A DNA stretch of 64,000 nucleotides from JAEUJZ01 sp964460115 (GCA_964460115.1 CAYWPR010000011.1:1-64000), one strand, 5' to 3'. Counted from the first letter of the stretch, positions 14,844 to 23,677 are shown. The notes: generated from the sequence alone by a model not told the origin. Made by a program: numbers and translations.

Positions 14844-15518
14844 CTATGACATGGCAATGCGCGAAAGGGCTTCAGGCAGATTCTGCAGACTATCGATGAT
14901 GAGATGGGCGGCCGATTGATCCTGACCATAACGGTTGCCGGCGCGTACCGCTACGCAGCCCATGCCGGCGGCGCGAGCGGCGGCGATGCCGGCGGTCGAA
15001 TCTTCAATGGCCAGGCAACAAGTGGCGGGCAGATCCAAAAGTGCCGCGGCGCGCAGGTAGGGATCGGGCGCAGGTTTTCCGGCTGGGTACTCTCCAGCGC
15101 ACAAGATGACTTGAAAACAGTCCGTAAGCTGTAGCGCATCGAGCATCAGCGCCGCTTCGCGTCGCGTTGAGCCGGTCACTAGAGCCAGCGGATAGTGCAC
15201 TTGCGCCCAGCGAACGATGTCGCGTGCGGCGGGCAGCTCGGCGGCGCCGTGGTGCTTAAATAGCTGCACCCGAGCGTGATAAACCGCGTCTTCTAGCTGA
15301 TTGATGTCAAAGGGCAGCGGTTTGCGGCGATGGATGTATTTGTAAATTTCTACAAAGCTATGTCCGACAACAAAGTCGCGCTCGTCTGGAGACAGCTCGC
15401 GTCCAATTGGGGCAAGGGCCAGAGCGATGGCATCGGCCGCTTCCCCTTCGCTATCGACCAGAGTGCCGTCCAGATCAAAACACAGCGCGGTGTAAGCACC
15501 GCCTTTGTCCTTTTGCAT
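14844..15518 (-). CDS. HAD-superfamily phosphatase (phosphoglycolate-phosphatase-like)
   Basis: The 224-residue protein has all four HAD motifs: DLDGTLVDS with nucleophile Asp15, ALVTGSTRREA (motif II), GKPAPDPYL (motif III Lys) and IEDSTAGIAAARAAGM (motif IV). A helical cap follows motif I, as in subfamily I sugar-phosphate phosphatases. Substrate cannot be read from sequence; phosphoglycolate, beta-phosphoglucose or other small phosphates are possible. The start is taken at MQKDKG (15518) because a longer frame would run into tRNA-Leu. The gene begins 18 bases beyond the tRNA end on the same strand, so the tRNA and gene may share a transcript. Confidence 0.85.
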   Translation of the reverse strand: MQKDKGGAYTALCFDLDGTLVDSEGEAADAIALALAPIGRELSPDERDFVVGHSFVEIYKYIHRRKPLPFDINQLEDAVYHARVQLFKHHGAAELPAARDIVRWAQVHYPLALVTGSTRREAALMLDALQLTDCFQVILCAGEYPAGKPAPDPYLRAAALLDLPATCCLAIEDSTAGIAAARAAGMGCVAVRAGNRYGQDQSAAHLIIDSLQNLPEALSRIAMS

Positions 15519-15536
15519 ACGAAAAAAAAGGATTAG

Positions 15537-15618
15537 TGCCCGAGGCGGGAATCGAACCCACACACCTTACGGTTAAGGATTTTAAGTCCTCTGCGTTTAC
15601 CAATTTCGCCACTCGGGC
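15537..15618 (-). tRNA. tRNA-Leu (anticodon UAA)
   Basis: On the minus strand the acceptor stem GCCCGAG/CTCGGGC is followed by discriminator A. The anticodon loop reads CTTAAAA, giving UAA, and the T arm is GTGGGTTCGATTCCCGC. CCA is not encoded. The extra arm expected of tRNA-Leu is present but short, making the gene 82 bases. The D arm TGGCGAAATTGGTAAACGCA fits tRNA-Leu. Confidence 0.93.
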
Positions 15619-15687
15619 TAAAGCACGCGCTTTGTATATCACGTATCGGTACGCGGCGATAGCAAGCTTGCGCCTAGGTCGCGTTTT

Positions 15688-16824
15688 TTATCGCGCGGCG
15701 CGGCGAATTAAATCAGCACCCGCCTCCGCTAAATTTGTGCACCCGGCCAGCCCCAGGGCCAAAGAAAAGTCATCGCGTAAAATTTGTAGCACCCGGGCTA
15801 CGCCGCGCCGGCCAAACGCCGCCAAACCCCACAAAATAGGCCGGCCGATAAGAACCGCCTTGGCGCCTAGGCCGATGGCTTTTAACACATCGGTGCCATA
15901 GCGAACGCCGCCGTCGAGCAGCACCGGGCAGCGATCGGCCACAGCCTTCACTACATCTGGCAAGGCGTCAATGCTCGCTGGAGCGCCGTCTAGCTGTCGT
16001 CCGCCGTGATTAGACACGATAATGCCCTGTGCGCCATGCTCGATGGCGCGTACGGCATCGTCGCTGCGCAAAATGCCCTTTAACACAATGGGCAGCCTGG
16101 TGATGCCGCGCAGCCAATCTATAAATGTCCAGGTCAGCGACGCATCGTGGCGGTCGCGAAAATGCGCCGCCATCGCCGCTGTGCACTCGGGCAGCGTGGC
16201 ATATTGCGGCAGCGCATCCAGCAGATTTGCCATTTGCAGATGGGGCGGCAAGCAAAAACCGTTGCGCAGATCCGAAAGACGCGGTCCCAAAAACGGCGTG
16301 TCCACGGTCAGAACCAGCGCGCGATAGCCTGCGGCCTCGGCCCGCTCGACCAGCGACCGGGTCAAAGCGCGATCTTTGAAAGCATAAAGCTGAAACCATT
16401 TGGGCCCTGGCGCTGCCGCCGCCACGTCTTCCATCCGTGTGGTGGCCATCGTTGATACGACCATAATCGTGCCGGCGTCGCCTGTGCCTTGGGCGGTGGC
16501 GATTTCGCCTTCTTCATGGGCCAGCCGCTGATAAGCCGTCGGCGCCACCAGAATCGGAAAGGGCAAATCGCAGCCTAGTATCGTAGATTGCAGATTGCGC
16601 GCGCTCACATCGACAAGAACGCGCGGCCAGATTTCATAGCGCAAAAAAGCCTGCCGGTTGGCTTTTAGCGTCTGCTCCGCGCCGGCGCCGCCGCGATAAT
16701 AATCATAAGCCATCTGGCCCAGGCCATCGCAGGCTGCAGCTTCGAACTCATCGAGGGTAAGCAAGTCTACAAGCGCTTGTGACTCAACGGGTTCTTTGGC
16801 AGCCAAGTCATAGTGTTTGGTCAT
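15688..16824 (-). CDS. FMN-dependent alpha-hydroxy-acid oxidase/dehydrogenase
   Basis: This 378-residue TIM-barrel flavoprotein oxidises an (S)-2-hydroxy acid (lactate, glycolate or similar) to the 2-oxo acid. Visible family features are YDYYRGGAGAEQTL with the active-site Tyr, PILVAPTAYQRLAHEEGE (phosphate/FMN region), the FMN-binding Lys in PIVLKGILRSDDA, the catalytic His and Arg in SNHGGRQLDGAPAS, and LDGGVRYGTDVLKAIGLGA plus GRPILWGLA near the end. Substrate and electron acceptor cannot be decided. It is divergent from ccmE with only 29 bases between the start codons, so their promoters must overlap or lie in the opposing genes. Confidence 0.9.
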   Translation of the reverse strand: MTKHYDLAAKEPVESQALVDLLTLDEFEAAACDGLGQMAYDYYRGGAGAEQTLKANRQAFLRYEIWPRVLVDVSARNLQSTILGCDLPFPILVAPTAYQRLAHEEGEIATAQGTGDAGTIMVVSTMATTRMEDVAAAAPGPKWFQLYAFKDRALTRSLVERAEAAGYRALVLTVDTPFLGPRLSDLRNGFCLPPHLQMANLLDALPQYATLPECTAAMAAHFRDRHDASLTWTFIDWLRGITRLPIVLKGILRSDDAVRAIEHGAQGIIVSNHGGRQLDGAPASIDALPDVVKAVADRCPVLLDGGVRYGTDVLKAIGLGAKAVLIGRPILWGLAAFGRRGVARVLQILRDDFSLALGLAGCTNLAEAGADLIRRAAR

Positions 16825-16853
16825 CTCTTATGGTTCCGGCTATCCTCAAAAGT

Positions 16854-17402
16854 ATGAGCATGAGCGCGCCGAACCACAATGGTGACTTCAATCGCCAATT
16901 TTCCGAGCCGGCCCGTCGCCGCGCTCGCACGCGTGCGGTGCTATTGGCCGTGTCGCTTTGCGTCGTCGTTGGGCTTATCGGCTTTGCCGTCAGCGACACC
17001 AAAAGCTTTGAATACTACAAGCACGTGGACGAAGTAATGCGCGACCCGGCGGCTTGGCAGCAAAAGCGCTTGCAACTGCATGGTTTCGTCGTCCCCGGGA
17101 CGATCAAGAAGCGCATTGATCGCGATCATCAAAAACTTGAATACAAGTTTCACGTCGAAAACTGCGGGGTCGTGGCCGAGGCGCGTTTTGCCGGCGTAGT
17201 TCCCGATACCTTCAAAGAAGGCGCCGAGGTCGTTCTGAAAGGTCAACTGCACGACGCCGTATTTTCCACGAGCGAAGTGATGGCCAAATGTCCATCCAAG
17301 TACGCGACCGAAGGCACGCAGAAAAGCGCCATGGTCACCCGTTGTACTCGCGATGGAACGCCCGATTCGAGCGCTACCTCCGCCGCTGGCCCTAGAGGTT
17401 GA
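16854..17402 (+). CDS. ccmE: Cytochrome c maturation haem chaperone CcmE, Cys-type variant
   Basis: CcmE receives haem from CcmC outside the cytoplasmic membrane and hands it to CcmF/H. The 182-residue protein has a membrane anchor near residues 25-45 (VLLAVSLCVVVGLIGFAVS) and an OB-fold domain with LQLHGFVVPGTI, GVVPDTFKEGAEVVLKG and FSTSEVMAKCPSKY. The haem-attachment motif is normally His-x3-Tyr; here it is Cys146-x3-Tyr150. Cys-x3-Tyr CcmE is known from archaea and some deltaproteobacteria. The start ATG at 16854 is chosen over 16779, which would overlap the divergent oxidase gene. It is the first gene of the ccm operon. Confidence 0.92.
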   Translation: MSMSAPNHNGDFNRQFSEPARRRARTRAVLLAVSLCVVVGLIGFAVSDTKSFEYYKHVDEVMRDPAAWQQKRLQLHGFVVPGTIKKRIDRDHQKLEYKFHVENCGVVAEARFAGVVPDTFKEGAEVVLKGQLHDAVFSTSEVMAKCPSKYATEGTQKSAMVTRCTRDGTPDSSATSAAGPRG

Positions 17403-17406
17403 CCTG

Positions 17407-19995
17407 ATGTCCGAAACCAACTGGGTCGCACTATTTGGCAGCTTCGTGCTGCTCGTGACGCTGCTTGCCACCACCTACGCCGGAGGAGCGGCCGTTGCTG
17501 GGGCGCGCCTCGGTTCAGCGCGCCTTGTGCGTTCGTCGATCTATGCCGCCTATGCCTGCGCCGCGCTTTTGTCCTTGGCCTCGGGGATGATCTTTTTTGC
17601 CATCCTCTCCAATGACTTTTCCATCAAGTACGTACACCACAACGCCGACGCCACCATGCCGTGGATCTACAAGCTCACCTCGTATTGGGGGGGCCTAGAT
17701 GGATCGATGATGTTTTGGGCCTGGCTGCTCTCGCTGTTTGCGGCGGTTGCGATACATACAAACCGCGAACGCCATCGCGAGCTTATGCCCTGGGTGGTCG
17801 CCATCCTCATGGGAATCTTGGCGTTTTTCGTGGCGCTTGTCGTCTTTTACAAGCGGCCCTTTGACGTGTTTCTGACTTCAGCGCCAAGCGTCGGCAAAGG
17901 CCTCAATCCGCTGCTTCAGGATCCCTACATGGCGACGCATCCGCCGTCGCTTTACACCGGATATGTCTCGGCGAGCATTCCATTTGCGTTCGGCATGGCG
18001 GCGCTTATCACCGGAAACCTCGACGATGCATGGCTGCAGTCGGTGCGCAAATGGATGCTCCTCTGCTGGTATTTTCTGTCGCAGGGACTCATTCTGGGCT
18101 CGCTGTGGGCCTACCATGTGCTCGGCTGGGGCGGCTACTGGGGCTGGGATCCCGTCGAGAACGCCGGTCTTTTGCCATGGTTTACGGCCACCGCGTTTCT
18201 GCATTCGATGATGATTCAAGAGCGACGCGGCATGCTCAAAGTCTGGAATTTCGTGCTGGTCATTTTGACGTTCCTTTTGACCATGATCGGCACGTTTATG
18301 ACCCGCTCTGGCATCGTTCAGTCGGTGCATGCCTTTGGCAACGATCCCGAACTGGCCGCGCGCTTTTTGGCTTTCATTGCCTTTGCCACGGCCTTTTCAT
18401 TTGGCTACGTCATCTATCGGCTGCCGCTTTTGCGCTCGCGCGGCGAACTTGATTCGTGGCTTTCGCGCGAGTTTGCGTTTCTGGTCAATAACTGGGTGCT
18501 CATCAGCGCCGCCTTTTTTGTTCTGGTGGCAACGCTGTTTCCGACTTTGTCCGAGGCGATTACGCAAAATCGGGTCACTGTCGGTCCGCCGTTTTTCAAC
18601 AAATGGATGGCGGCCATTGGCCTTGTCATGCTGTTTTTGACCGGCGTCGGCCCGCTTATCGCTTGGCGCAGCGCTTCGGCGGAAATGCTCTTTCGGCAGT
18701 TTCGTCTGCCGATTTTCGGCGGGGTGCTTACTGCGGCGCTTATTGGTGGTTTGATTCCGGCTTCGCGCGCCACATCGCCGCTGCTACACGACCGCATTCA
18801 TCTGCCCGCATCGCTGATTTGTTTTGGCATCGCCGGCATGGTGCTGTGCACCATCCTGCAAGAGTTTTACGTCGGCACGCGGGCTCGGCAAAAAAGCACG
18901 AGTCAGGATTTTGTCTCGGCGCTTATAGGTCTAGTCGGCCGCAACAAGCGGCGCTACGGCGGGTACCTTGTGCACGTCGCCGTGGTTCTTATGTTTGTCG
19001 GCTTTGCCGGTCAGACTTATCAGCAAGAAAACGATGTGACCCTGGATCGCAATCAGTCCAGCCAGCTTGGTCGCTACACCATCACCTACCAGGGCTACCG
19101 CGAATATGGCGATTCGCAAAAAGAGGTCGTCGAAGCCTTTTTAAACATTCTGCAGGACGGAAAGCCGGCCGGTACTTTGCGGCCGGCCAAATGGGCCTAT
19201 CGCAGCCACGAAGAAGAACCGCCGCGCACCATCGTGACCATTCGCGAAAGCCTGCGCGAGGACTTGTATGTAATTTTAAATGGCATCGACGGCGAGTCTG
19301 GCCTGGCGAGTATCAAGATCATCGTCAATCCCCTGGTCAACTGGGTGTGGTTTGGCTTCGTTCTGCTCATCTTCGGTACCGTCATTGCGTTTCTGCCCGA
19401 CCGGGCCTATGAACTTTTGGATCGTGGTGGGCCTGCTGCCGCCGTGCTGTGTCTGGCGCTGTCTTTGTGGCCCGCGTCCGCGGCGGCTTTTACAATGGCT
19501 GCGGCCACAGATTCGGCGACGCACAATGCCAGCGCCGGCAGCGATTTTCCGACGCCCCCGCGCAATGAACTAGAGCGCGATTTGCGCAAAACCTTGGTTT
19601 GCATGTGCGGCTGCGGCCGTCAAACCCTGGCCGAGTGCACTTGCGGTTTCGCTGCCAAAGAACGCGCCTTTATTGCTCGCCTCATCGATATCGGACAAAG
19701 CCGCGATGCCATCATCAAGGCGTTTATCTCGCGATATCCGGGCGAATCGGCCCTGGTCGTGCCGGTGGATGCCGGATTTAACCGCGTGGCCTGGCTGGTG
19801 CCGCTTTTCGCACTGCTCGGCGCTGGCGGAGCCCTTGTGGTAGCGGCGCGCCGCTGGACCCGCAAGCCGGCTCAGGCCGCTGCCGATGGCGTCCCAAACA
19901 AGGCGGCTCCGTCGGAACTAGACTCGGCCCGTGACAAGCAGGAAAACCAGAAGTATTTTGATCGCCTCGACGACGACCTCGATGACCTTGGCTAG
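17407..19995 (+). CDS. ccmF: CcmF-CcmH fusion (cytochrome c haem lyase plus CcmH-like domain)
   Basis: The 862-residue protein joins two normally separate maturation factors. Residues 1 to about 650 are CcmF: about 14 membrane helices, the haem-handling WWD segment WGGYWGWDPVENAGLLPW (241 onward), TMIGTFMTRSGIVQSVHAFG, and a large extracytoplasmic loop before the last helix. Residues about 700-800 are CcmH-like: LERDLRKTLVCMCGCGRQTL, AECTCGFA, IIKAFISRYPGESALV, then another helix. Instead of the standard LRCxxC thiol pair it has Cys732, Cys734, Cys736, Cys744 and Cys746. It probably ligates haem to apocytochromes. The start is ATG 17407, 4 bases after ccmE; the longer frame overlaps ccmE. Confidence 0.9.
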   Translation: MSETNWVALFGSFVLLVTLLATTYAGGAAVAGARLGSARLVRSSIYAAYACAALLSLASGMIFFAILSNDFSIKYVHHNADATMPWIYKLTSYWGGLDGSMMFWAWLLSLFAAVAIHTNRERHRELMPWVVAILMGILAFFVALVVFYKRPFDVFLTSAPSVGKGLNPLLQDPYMATHPPSLYTGYVSASIPFAFGMAALITGNLDDAWLQSVRKWMLLCWYFLSQGLILGSLWAYHVLGWGGYWGWDPVENAGLLPWFTATAFLHSMMIQERRGMLKVWNFVLVILTFLLTMIGTFMTRSGIVQSVHAFGNDPELAARFLAFIAFATAFSFGYVIYRLPLLRSRGELDSWLSREFAFLVNNWVLISAAFFVLVATLFPTLSEAITQNRVTVGPPFFNKWMAAIGLVMLFLTGVGPLIAWRSASAEMLFRQFRLPIFGGVLTAALIGGLIPASRATSPLLHDRIHLPASLICFGIAGMVLCTILQEFYVGTRARQKSTSQDFVSALIGLVGRNKRRYGGYLVHVAVVLMFVGFAGQTYQQENDVTLDRNQSSQLGRYTITYQGYREYGDSQKEVVEAFLNILQDGKPAGTLRPAKWAYRSHEEEPPRTIVTIRESLREDLYVILNGIDGESGLASIKIIVNPLVNWVWFGFVLLIFGTVIAFLPDRAYELLDRGGPAAAVLCLALSLWPASAAAFTMAAATDSATHNASAGSDFPTPPRNELERDLRKTLVCMCGCGRQTLAECTCGFAAKERAFIARLIDIGQSRDAIIKAFISRYPGESALVVPVDAGFNRVAWLVPLFALLGAGGALVVAARRWTRKPAQAAADGVPNKAAPSELDSARDKQENQKYFDRLDDDLDDLG

Positions 19996-20596
19996 TACCG
20001 AACCATCCGTGGCAAAAACCCGTTCTCCCTTTTGGTTTTGGGGAGGACTTTTGGGGGGCGTTGCAGCCTCCTTGCTGGCTTTTACGTTGACCATTGGGGA
20101 CGGGCATCTAAGCGGCCCCGGCATCGCTTTGGCGCTGTCGGTGGGCACGCTTATCCTGGTGGCGCGTCTGGTGTTTCAGTCGGCTCGGGCCCTCGTCGAA
20201 AGCAGCGCCGATGCCGAAGCCGTCGAGCAGACGGCAGCCAGCGGTCGCCGCCGCAAAGAGCTCGCCCGTGAGTATCACAACCTCAAGCGGGCGCTCAAAG
20301 AGCTGGAGCTCGACCATGCCATGGGCAAGGTGTCTCCCGACGACTACGACCAAAGCCGCAGCCGCTATCGCGAGCGCGCGGTACGCATTTTGCGCCAGCT
20401 CGATCAGGGCCAAAGCTATCGCGCCCAAATCGACGCTGACTTGCAGGCTCGTCGTGACGCGGCTTTGCCGACAAAGCCGGTGCCGGAACCGGCTGCGCCG
20501 CCGTCCGCCTTCGAAACCTGTGCAAGGTGCACGACCGTCAACGACAGCGATGCCGTCTTTTGTAAAAAATGTGGAAATCGACTTATAGCCGCCTAA
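19982..20596 (+). CDS. Membrane protein with C-terminal zinc ribbon, in the ccm operon
   Basis: This is a 204-residue protein of unknown function. Two hydrophobic segments lie near the N-terminus (FWFWGGLLGGVAASLLAF and GIALALSVGTLILVARLVF). A charged helical stretch follows (RRRKELAREYHNLKRALKEL, ELDHAMGKVSPDDYDQSRSR). It ends with a zinc ribbon, CARC-x10-CKKC. The helical part has the size and charge of CcmI N-terminal domains, which also have two helices flanking a coiled coil, so a CcmI-like organising role is possible. The start ATG overlaps the ccmF-ccmH stop by 14 bases, showing close translational coupling. The next gene overlaps its end by 28 bases. Confidence 0.75.
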   Translation: MTLASTEPSVAKTRSPFWFWGGLLGGVAASLLAFTLTIGDGHLSGPGIALALSVGTLILVARLVFQSARALVESSADAEAVEQTAASGRRRKELAREYHNLKRALKELELDHAMGKVSPDDYDQSRSRYRERAVRILRQLDQGQSYRAQIDADLQARRDAALPTKPVPEPAAPPSAFETCARCTTVNDSDAVFCKKCGNRLIAA

Positions 20597-22200
20597 GCCG
20601 TACCGCGTTGCTGCTGGGGCTTTTATTGGGGCCGCCTGCGCTATGGGCGCAGCCCATGATGATGGACCCGGCAAAGATGTCGGGCATTCCGCGACCCGAT
20701 GGGCAGGTTTCATCGGGCACCGTCACAGTGCGGCTGATTCGCGGCGAGCTGCAAAATCGCATCATCAATGCCGCCGTCGAGCTTTTTTCTATCAGCGCTC
20801 CTAATGAAGCGCCGCGCTTTGAAAAGACCGACGATCAAGGCCGGGCGACGTTTGCCGATTTGCCGGCTGCGACTTATCAGGCACGAGCGACCGTCGATGG
20901 TCAGTCGCTAATCTCAGAGCCTATACCGGTGGCTGCGGCCCCGGCCCCCGGCATGCGCGTAATGCTGGTTTTTCCGAGGCCCGACGCAGCGCCGTCAGCA
21001 ACAGCGGCGGCGCCAACGCCAGAAGGAACAGCAGCGCCAGCCGCACCCGCAGCGCCGACAGCCCCAACAGTTCCGTCCGCGCAAAAAGCCGAAATCAGCA
21101 CCGTGGCCGGCACGCCACAAGTTCTTGCCGATGCCGCAGCAGGCACTTTGACCGTCAAGGCGCTGGACATCGATGCAAAGCCGCTTGCGGGCCTTCGCGT
21201 CGTTGTCGTATACGCGCGGCGCGTCGCGCAAAAAGTGGAGGTGCTGCCTCCGCAATTCACCGCCGCCGATGGCACGGTTCACTATAACAGCCTAGAGACG
21301 GGCCCTGATCTTGGCTATATGGCGTTCATTTCGCGCGACGGTCGCGAGCACCGCAGCCAGCCTTTTCATCTGGACAAAGAGCACGGCAGCCTGCTTGCGC
21401 TGACCGTACCGAGCGTTGTCCTAGACATCGGCGCGCTGCGCATCGGGCAAGGTTCACACATCGTTTTTGATCTGCAAGACGACACGGTTCAGGTCATTGA
21501 GAACCTGATTTTGGAAAACCCGCTGAACCGGCCCGTGGATCCGGGGCCAAGCGGGCTGCGCATTGCCCTCGCGGCAGACGCTTTGTCGCCGCAGGTTTCG
21601 CCCGAGTCGCCTCCGGGCTTGTCGATTGATGTCACTCAGCCCGGCGCGCCGGCGATGGTTTACAAAGGCATCATTGCGCCTGGCCGAACCATGCTGGACG
21701 TCGCCTTTGTTTTGAAGCACCACGGCAGCTTGGTGTTTCGTCAGCCGGCCAGCCTGCGCTACGAAGGTCTGCGCATCGGTGTGGCCAAGCTGCCCGATCT
21801 GCAAATAGACGGCGTGACCGATTTGCAAGAGCGCAAGCTCTCCGGGCGAGACTTTCTCATGGGCACAGCTTTTGTGCCGAGCGTCGGCGGCTTTGTTGAA
21901 GTGAGCTTGCACGGACTGCCGAGCGATTTTTACCTGCTGCGCATCTTGGCGGCGTTCGGTGCTTTGGCCATTGCTGCGACCTTTGCATATTTGGCTATAT
22001 ACACGCGCGATTCAGAGGAAGACGCAGCAGCGATGCAAAAACAGCGTCAAAAGCTTCTAAATCGCCGCGAAACGCTACTTTCAGAACTTCTAAAGCATGA
22101 ATCAGCCGGAGCTGCGCCCCGTACGAAACTGCGCCCCGCTGAAGAAATTCGCACCGAGCTCGAAGCGGTCTACCGCAAGCTGGATGAAAGCGATGGCTAG
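20569..22200 (+). CDS. Unrecognised secreted, membrane-anchored protein in the ccm operon
   Basis: This 543-residue protein has an N-terminal signal peptide (TALLLGLLLGPPALWA). An Ig/carboxypeptidase-regulatory-like domain (VTVRLIRGELQNRIINAAVE, then FADLPAATYQARATVDGQ) follows, then an Ala/Pro linker (about 125-170). A second similar domain (TLTVKALDIDAKPLAGLRVV) precedes a beta-rich region. One membrane helix lies near residue 470 (ILAAFGALAIAATFAYLAIY) with a charged cytoplasmic coiled-coil tail. I do not recognise the whole. Its position between ccmH and ccmA, with overlaps on both sides, suggests a role in cytochrome maturation or haem delivery. Confidence 0.7.
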   Translation: MWKSTYSRLSRTALLLGLLLGPPALWAQPMMMDPAKMSGIPRPDGQVSSGTVTVRLIRGELQNRIINAAVELFSISAPNEAPRFEKTDDQGRATFADLPAATYQARATVDGQSLISEPIPVAAAPAPGMRVMLVFPRPDAAPSATAAAPTPEGTAAPAAPAAPTAPTVPSAQKAEISTVAGTPQVLADAAAGTLTVKALDIDAKPLAGLRVVVVYARRVAQKVEVLPPQFTAADGTVHYNSLETGPDLGYMAFISRDGREHRSQPFHLDKEHGSLLALTVPSVVLDIGALRIGQGSHIVFDLQDDTVQVIENLILENPLNRPVDPGPSGLRIALAADALSPQVSPESPPGLSIDVTQPGAPAMVYKGIIAPGRTMLDVAFVLKHHGSLVFRQPASLRYEGLRIGVAKLPDLQIDGVTDLQERKLSGRDFLMGTAFVPSVGGFVEVSLHGLPSDFYLLRILAAFGALAIAATFAYLAIYTRDSEEDAAAMQKQRQKLLNRRETLLSELLKHESAGAAPRTKLRPAEEIRTELEAVYRKLDESDG

Positions 22201-22966
22201 CGCGTCGGCCTTGCACAGCCTGGCGGTGCAAGGAATTTATAAGGACTACGGCCAAAAGCGCGCGCTGTCCGGTGTTTCGTTCGCAATGCAAAGCGGTCAG
22301 ATTACCGTGCTGCTTGGCGACAACGGTGCCGGCAAATCCACCCTGATGAACATTCTGGCCGGTTTGATACGCCCAAGCCGCGGCAGCGTCCTATGCGATA
22401 AGCAGCCCATCGAGTCGCTGGAACCCACCGAGTTTCGGCGGCGGCTGGGCGTTTTGTCGCACGAACCGCGCTGCTACGGCGACCTTTCGCCGCGTGAGAA
22501 TCTGCAGCTTTTTGCGCGGCTTTACGGCCTGGCTCGCTTCGACGCCGAGACGCCTTATGCTCGAGTTGAGCGCTGGCTGGAAACGGTTGGCTTGTCGCGG
22601 TCGGCTATTGCCGAGCGTCCGGCGCGGGCCTTGTCGCGCGGCATGCTGCAGCGGCTGGCTCTGGCGCGAACTCTTTTGCACGCTCCGGACATCATCCTTC
22701 TTGATGAGCCTTATACCGGACTCGATCAAAGCGGAGCCGCGCTTCTAAGCAAATTGCTGACTGCCGAAAGGCAGCGCGGCGCCATCATCGTCGTCATCAG
22801 TCACGACCTTTTGGCCGCGGCAGCGGTTTGTGACAAGGCCGTGGTCCTTTCCCGCGGTCGCGTTGTCGCGGAACAAACATTTTTGCGCGGAAGCTGCTCG
22901 CTAGAAGCGCTGCGGGCGCTTTACGAAAAGGACGCGGCCCCGCTTTTGGCAAAGGCCGTCGAATAG
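22193..22966 (+). CDS. ccmA: Haem/cytochrome c maturation ABC ATPase
   Basis: CcmA powers release of haem-bound CcmE from the CcmABC complex. The 257-residue protein has Walker A GDNGAGKST, a Q-loop region with LGVLSHEPRCYGDLSPRENL, the signature ALSRGMLQRLALARTLL and Walker B IILLDEPYTGLD followed by the H-loop VISHD. The SRGM signature fits CcmA. The ATG at 22193 overlaps the end of the preceding gene by 8 bases; in-frame upstream starts would extend far into that gene. ccmB follows after 4 bases. Confidence 0.92.
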   Translation: MASASALHSLAVQGIYKDYGQKRALSGVSFAMQSGQITVLLGDNGAGKSTLMNILAGLIRPSRGSVLCDKQPIESLEPTEFRRRLGVLSHEPRCYGDLSPRENLQLFARLYGLARFDAETPYARVERWLETVGLSRSAIAERPARALSRGMLQRLALARTLLHAPDIILLDEPYTGLDQSGAALLSKLLTAERQRGAIIVVISHDLLAAAAVCDKAVVLSRGRVVAEQTFLRGSCSLEALRALYEKDAAPLLAKAVE

Positions 22967-22970
22967 CCGC

Positions 22971-23672
22971 ATGGCGACGTGGCAGTTCATATGCGAAGTG
23001 GCGCTGCTCTTTTGGAAAGATGTGCGCATTGAAGCGCGCGCTGGCGAGCTTATTTACGCGACCGGACTTTTCGCAGCGATTATCGTGCTTTTGTTCTCGT
23101 TTGCATTTTTGGGCGGCGCGCCGCCCACCGTCGAGGTCATGGCCGGCGTGCTGTGGGTCGCGCTTGCTTTGGCGGGACTTTTGGGAATCAGCCGCAGCTT
23201 TGAACGCGAACGCGAGGCCGATACGTTGCGCGGCGTGCTCTTGTCTCCGGTGTATCGACCGGCGCTCTATATAAGCAAGCTCGGCTCGATGGCTTTGCTG
23301 ATGGTGCTCATCGTCGCGGTGGTTTTGCCCGGATTGCTGCTTTTGTTCGGAATGAAGGTGGAAGGGGCTGTGGCTTGGCTGCGGCTTGTGCTGCTGCTTG
23401 GCCTCGGCATATTGGGTTTTAGCTCTGTCGCGGCTCTGTTTGGCGCGGCCCTTGGCCGAGCGCGGGCGCGGGAAATTTTGCTGCCGCTACTCGTCTATCC
23501 CCTCGTGGTGCCGGTGCTTTTGGCCGGGGCGCGTGGGACGTATGCGGTTTTGTACGGCACTCCGGAAAGCCTGATCGATGCCGGACGCTGGATAAAATTT
23601 CTGCTGGCCTTCGATGCGCTTTCGGTAACGTGTGGTCTGTGGTTGTTTGAACCTTTGTGCAGTAACGAATAA
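22971..23672 (+). CDS. ccmB: Haem exporter membrane protein CcmB
   Basis: CcmB is the membrane partner of CcmA. The 233-residue protein has six hydrophobic helices and family segments FWKDVRIEARAGELIYATGL near the N-terminus, SRSFERERE-ADTLRGVLLS in the first cytoplasmic loop, and LLPLLVYPLVVPVLLAGARG before the last helices. The length is close to the usual 220. It lies directly between ccmA (4 bases) and ccmC (5 bases), the standard order. Confidence 0.93.
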   Translation: MATWQFICEVALLFWKDVRIEARAGELIYATGLFAAIIVLLFSFAFLGGAPPTVEVMAGVLWVALALAGLLGISRSFEREREADTLRGVLLSPVYRPALYISKLGSMALLMVLIVAVVLPGLLLLFGMKVEGAVAWLRLVLLLGLGILGFSSVAALFGAALGRARAREILLPLLVYPLVVPVLLAGARGTYAVLYGTPESLIDAGRWIKFLLAFDALSVTCGLWLFEPLCSNE

Positions 23673-23677
23673 ATGCC

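Noticed and set aside
18603..19412. 269-aa frame inside ccmF
   Set aside because: Overlaps the strongly supported CcmF frame and has the His/Arg/Ala bias of a +1 shadow.
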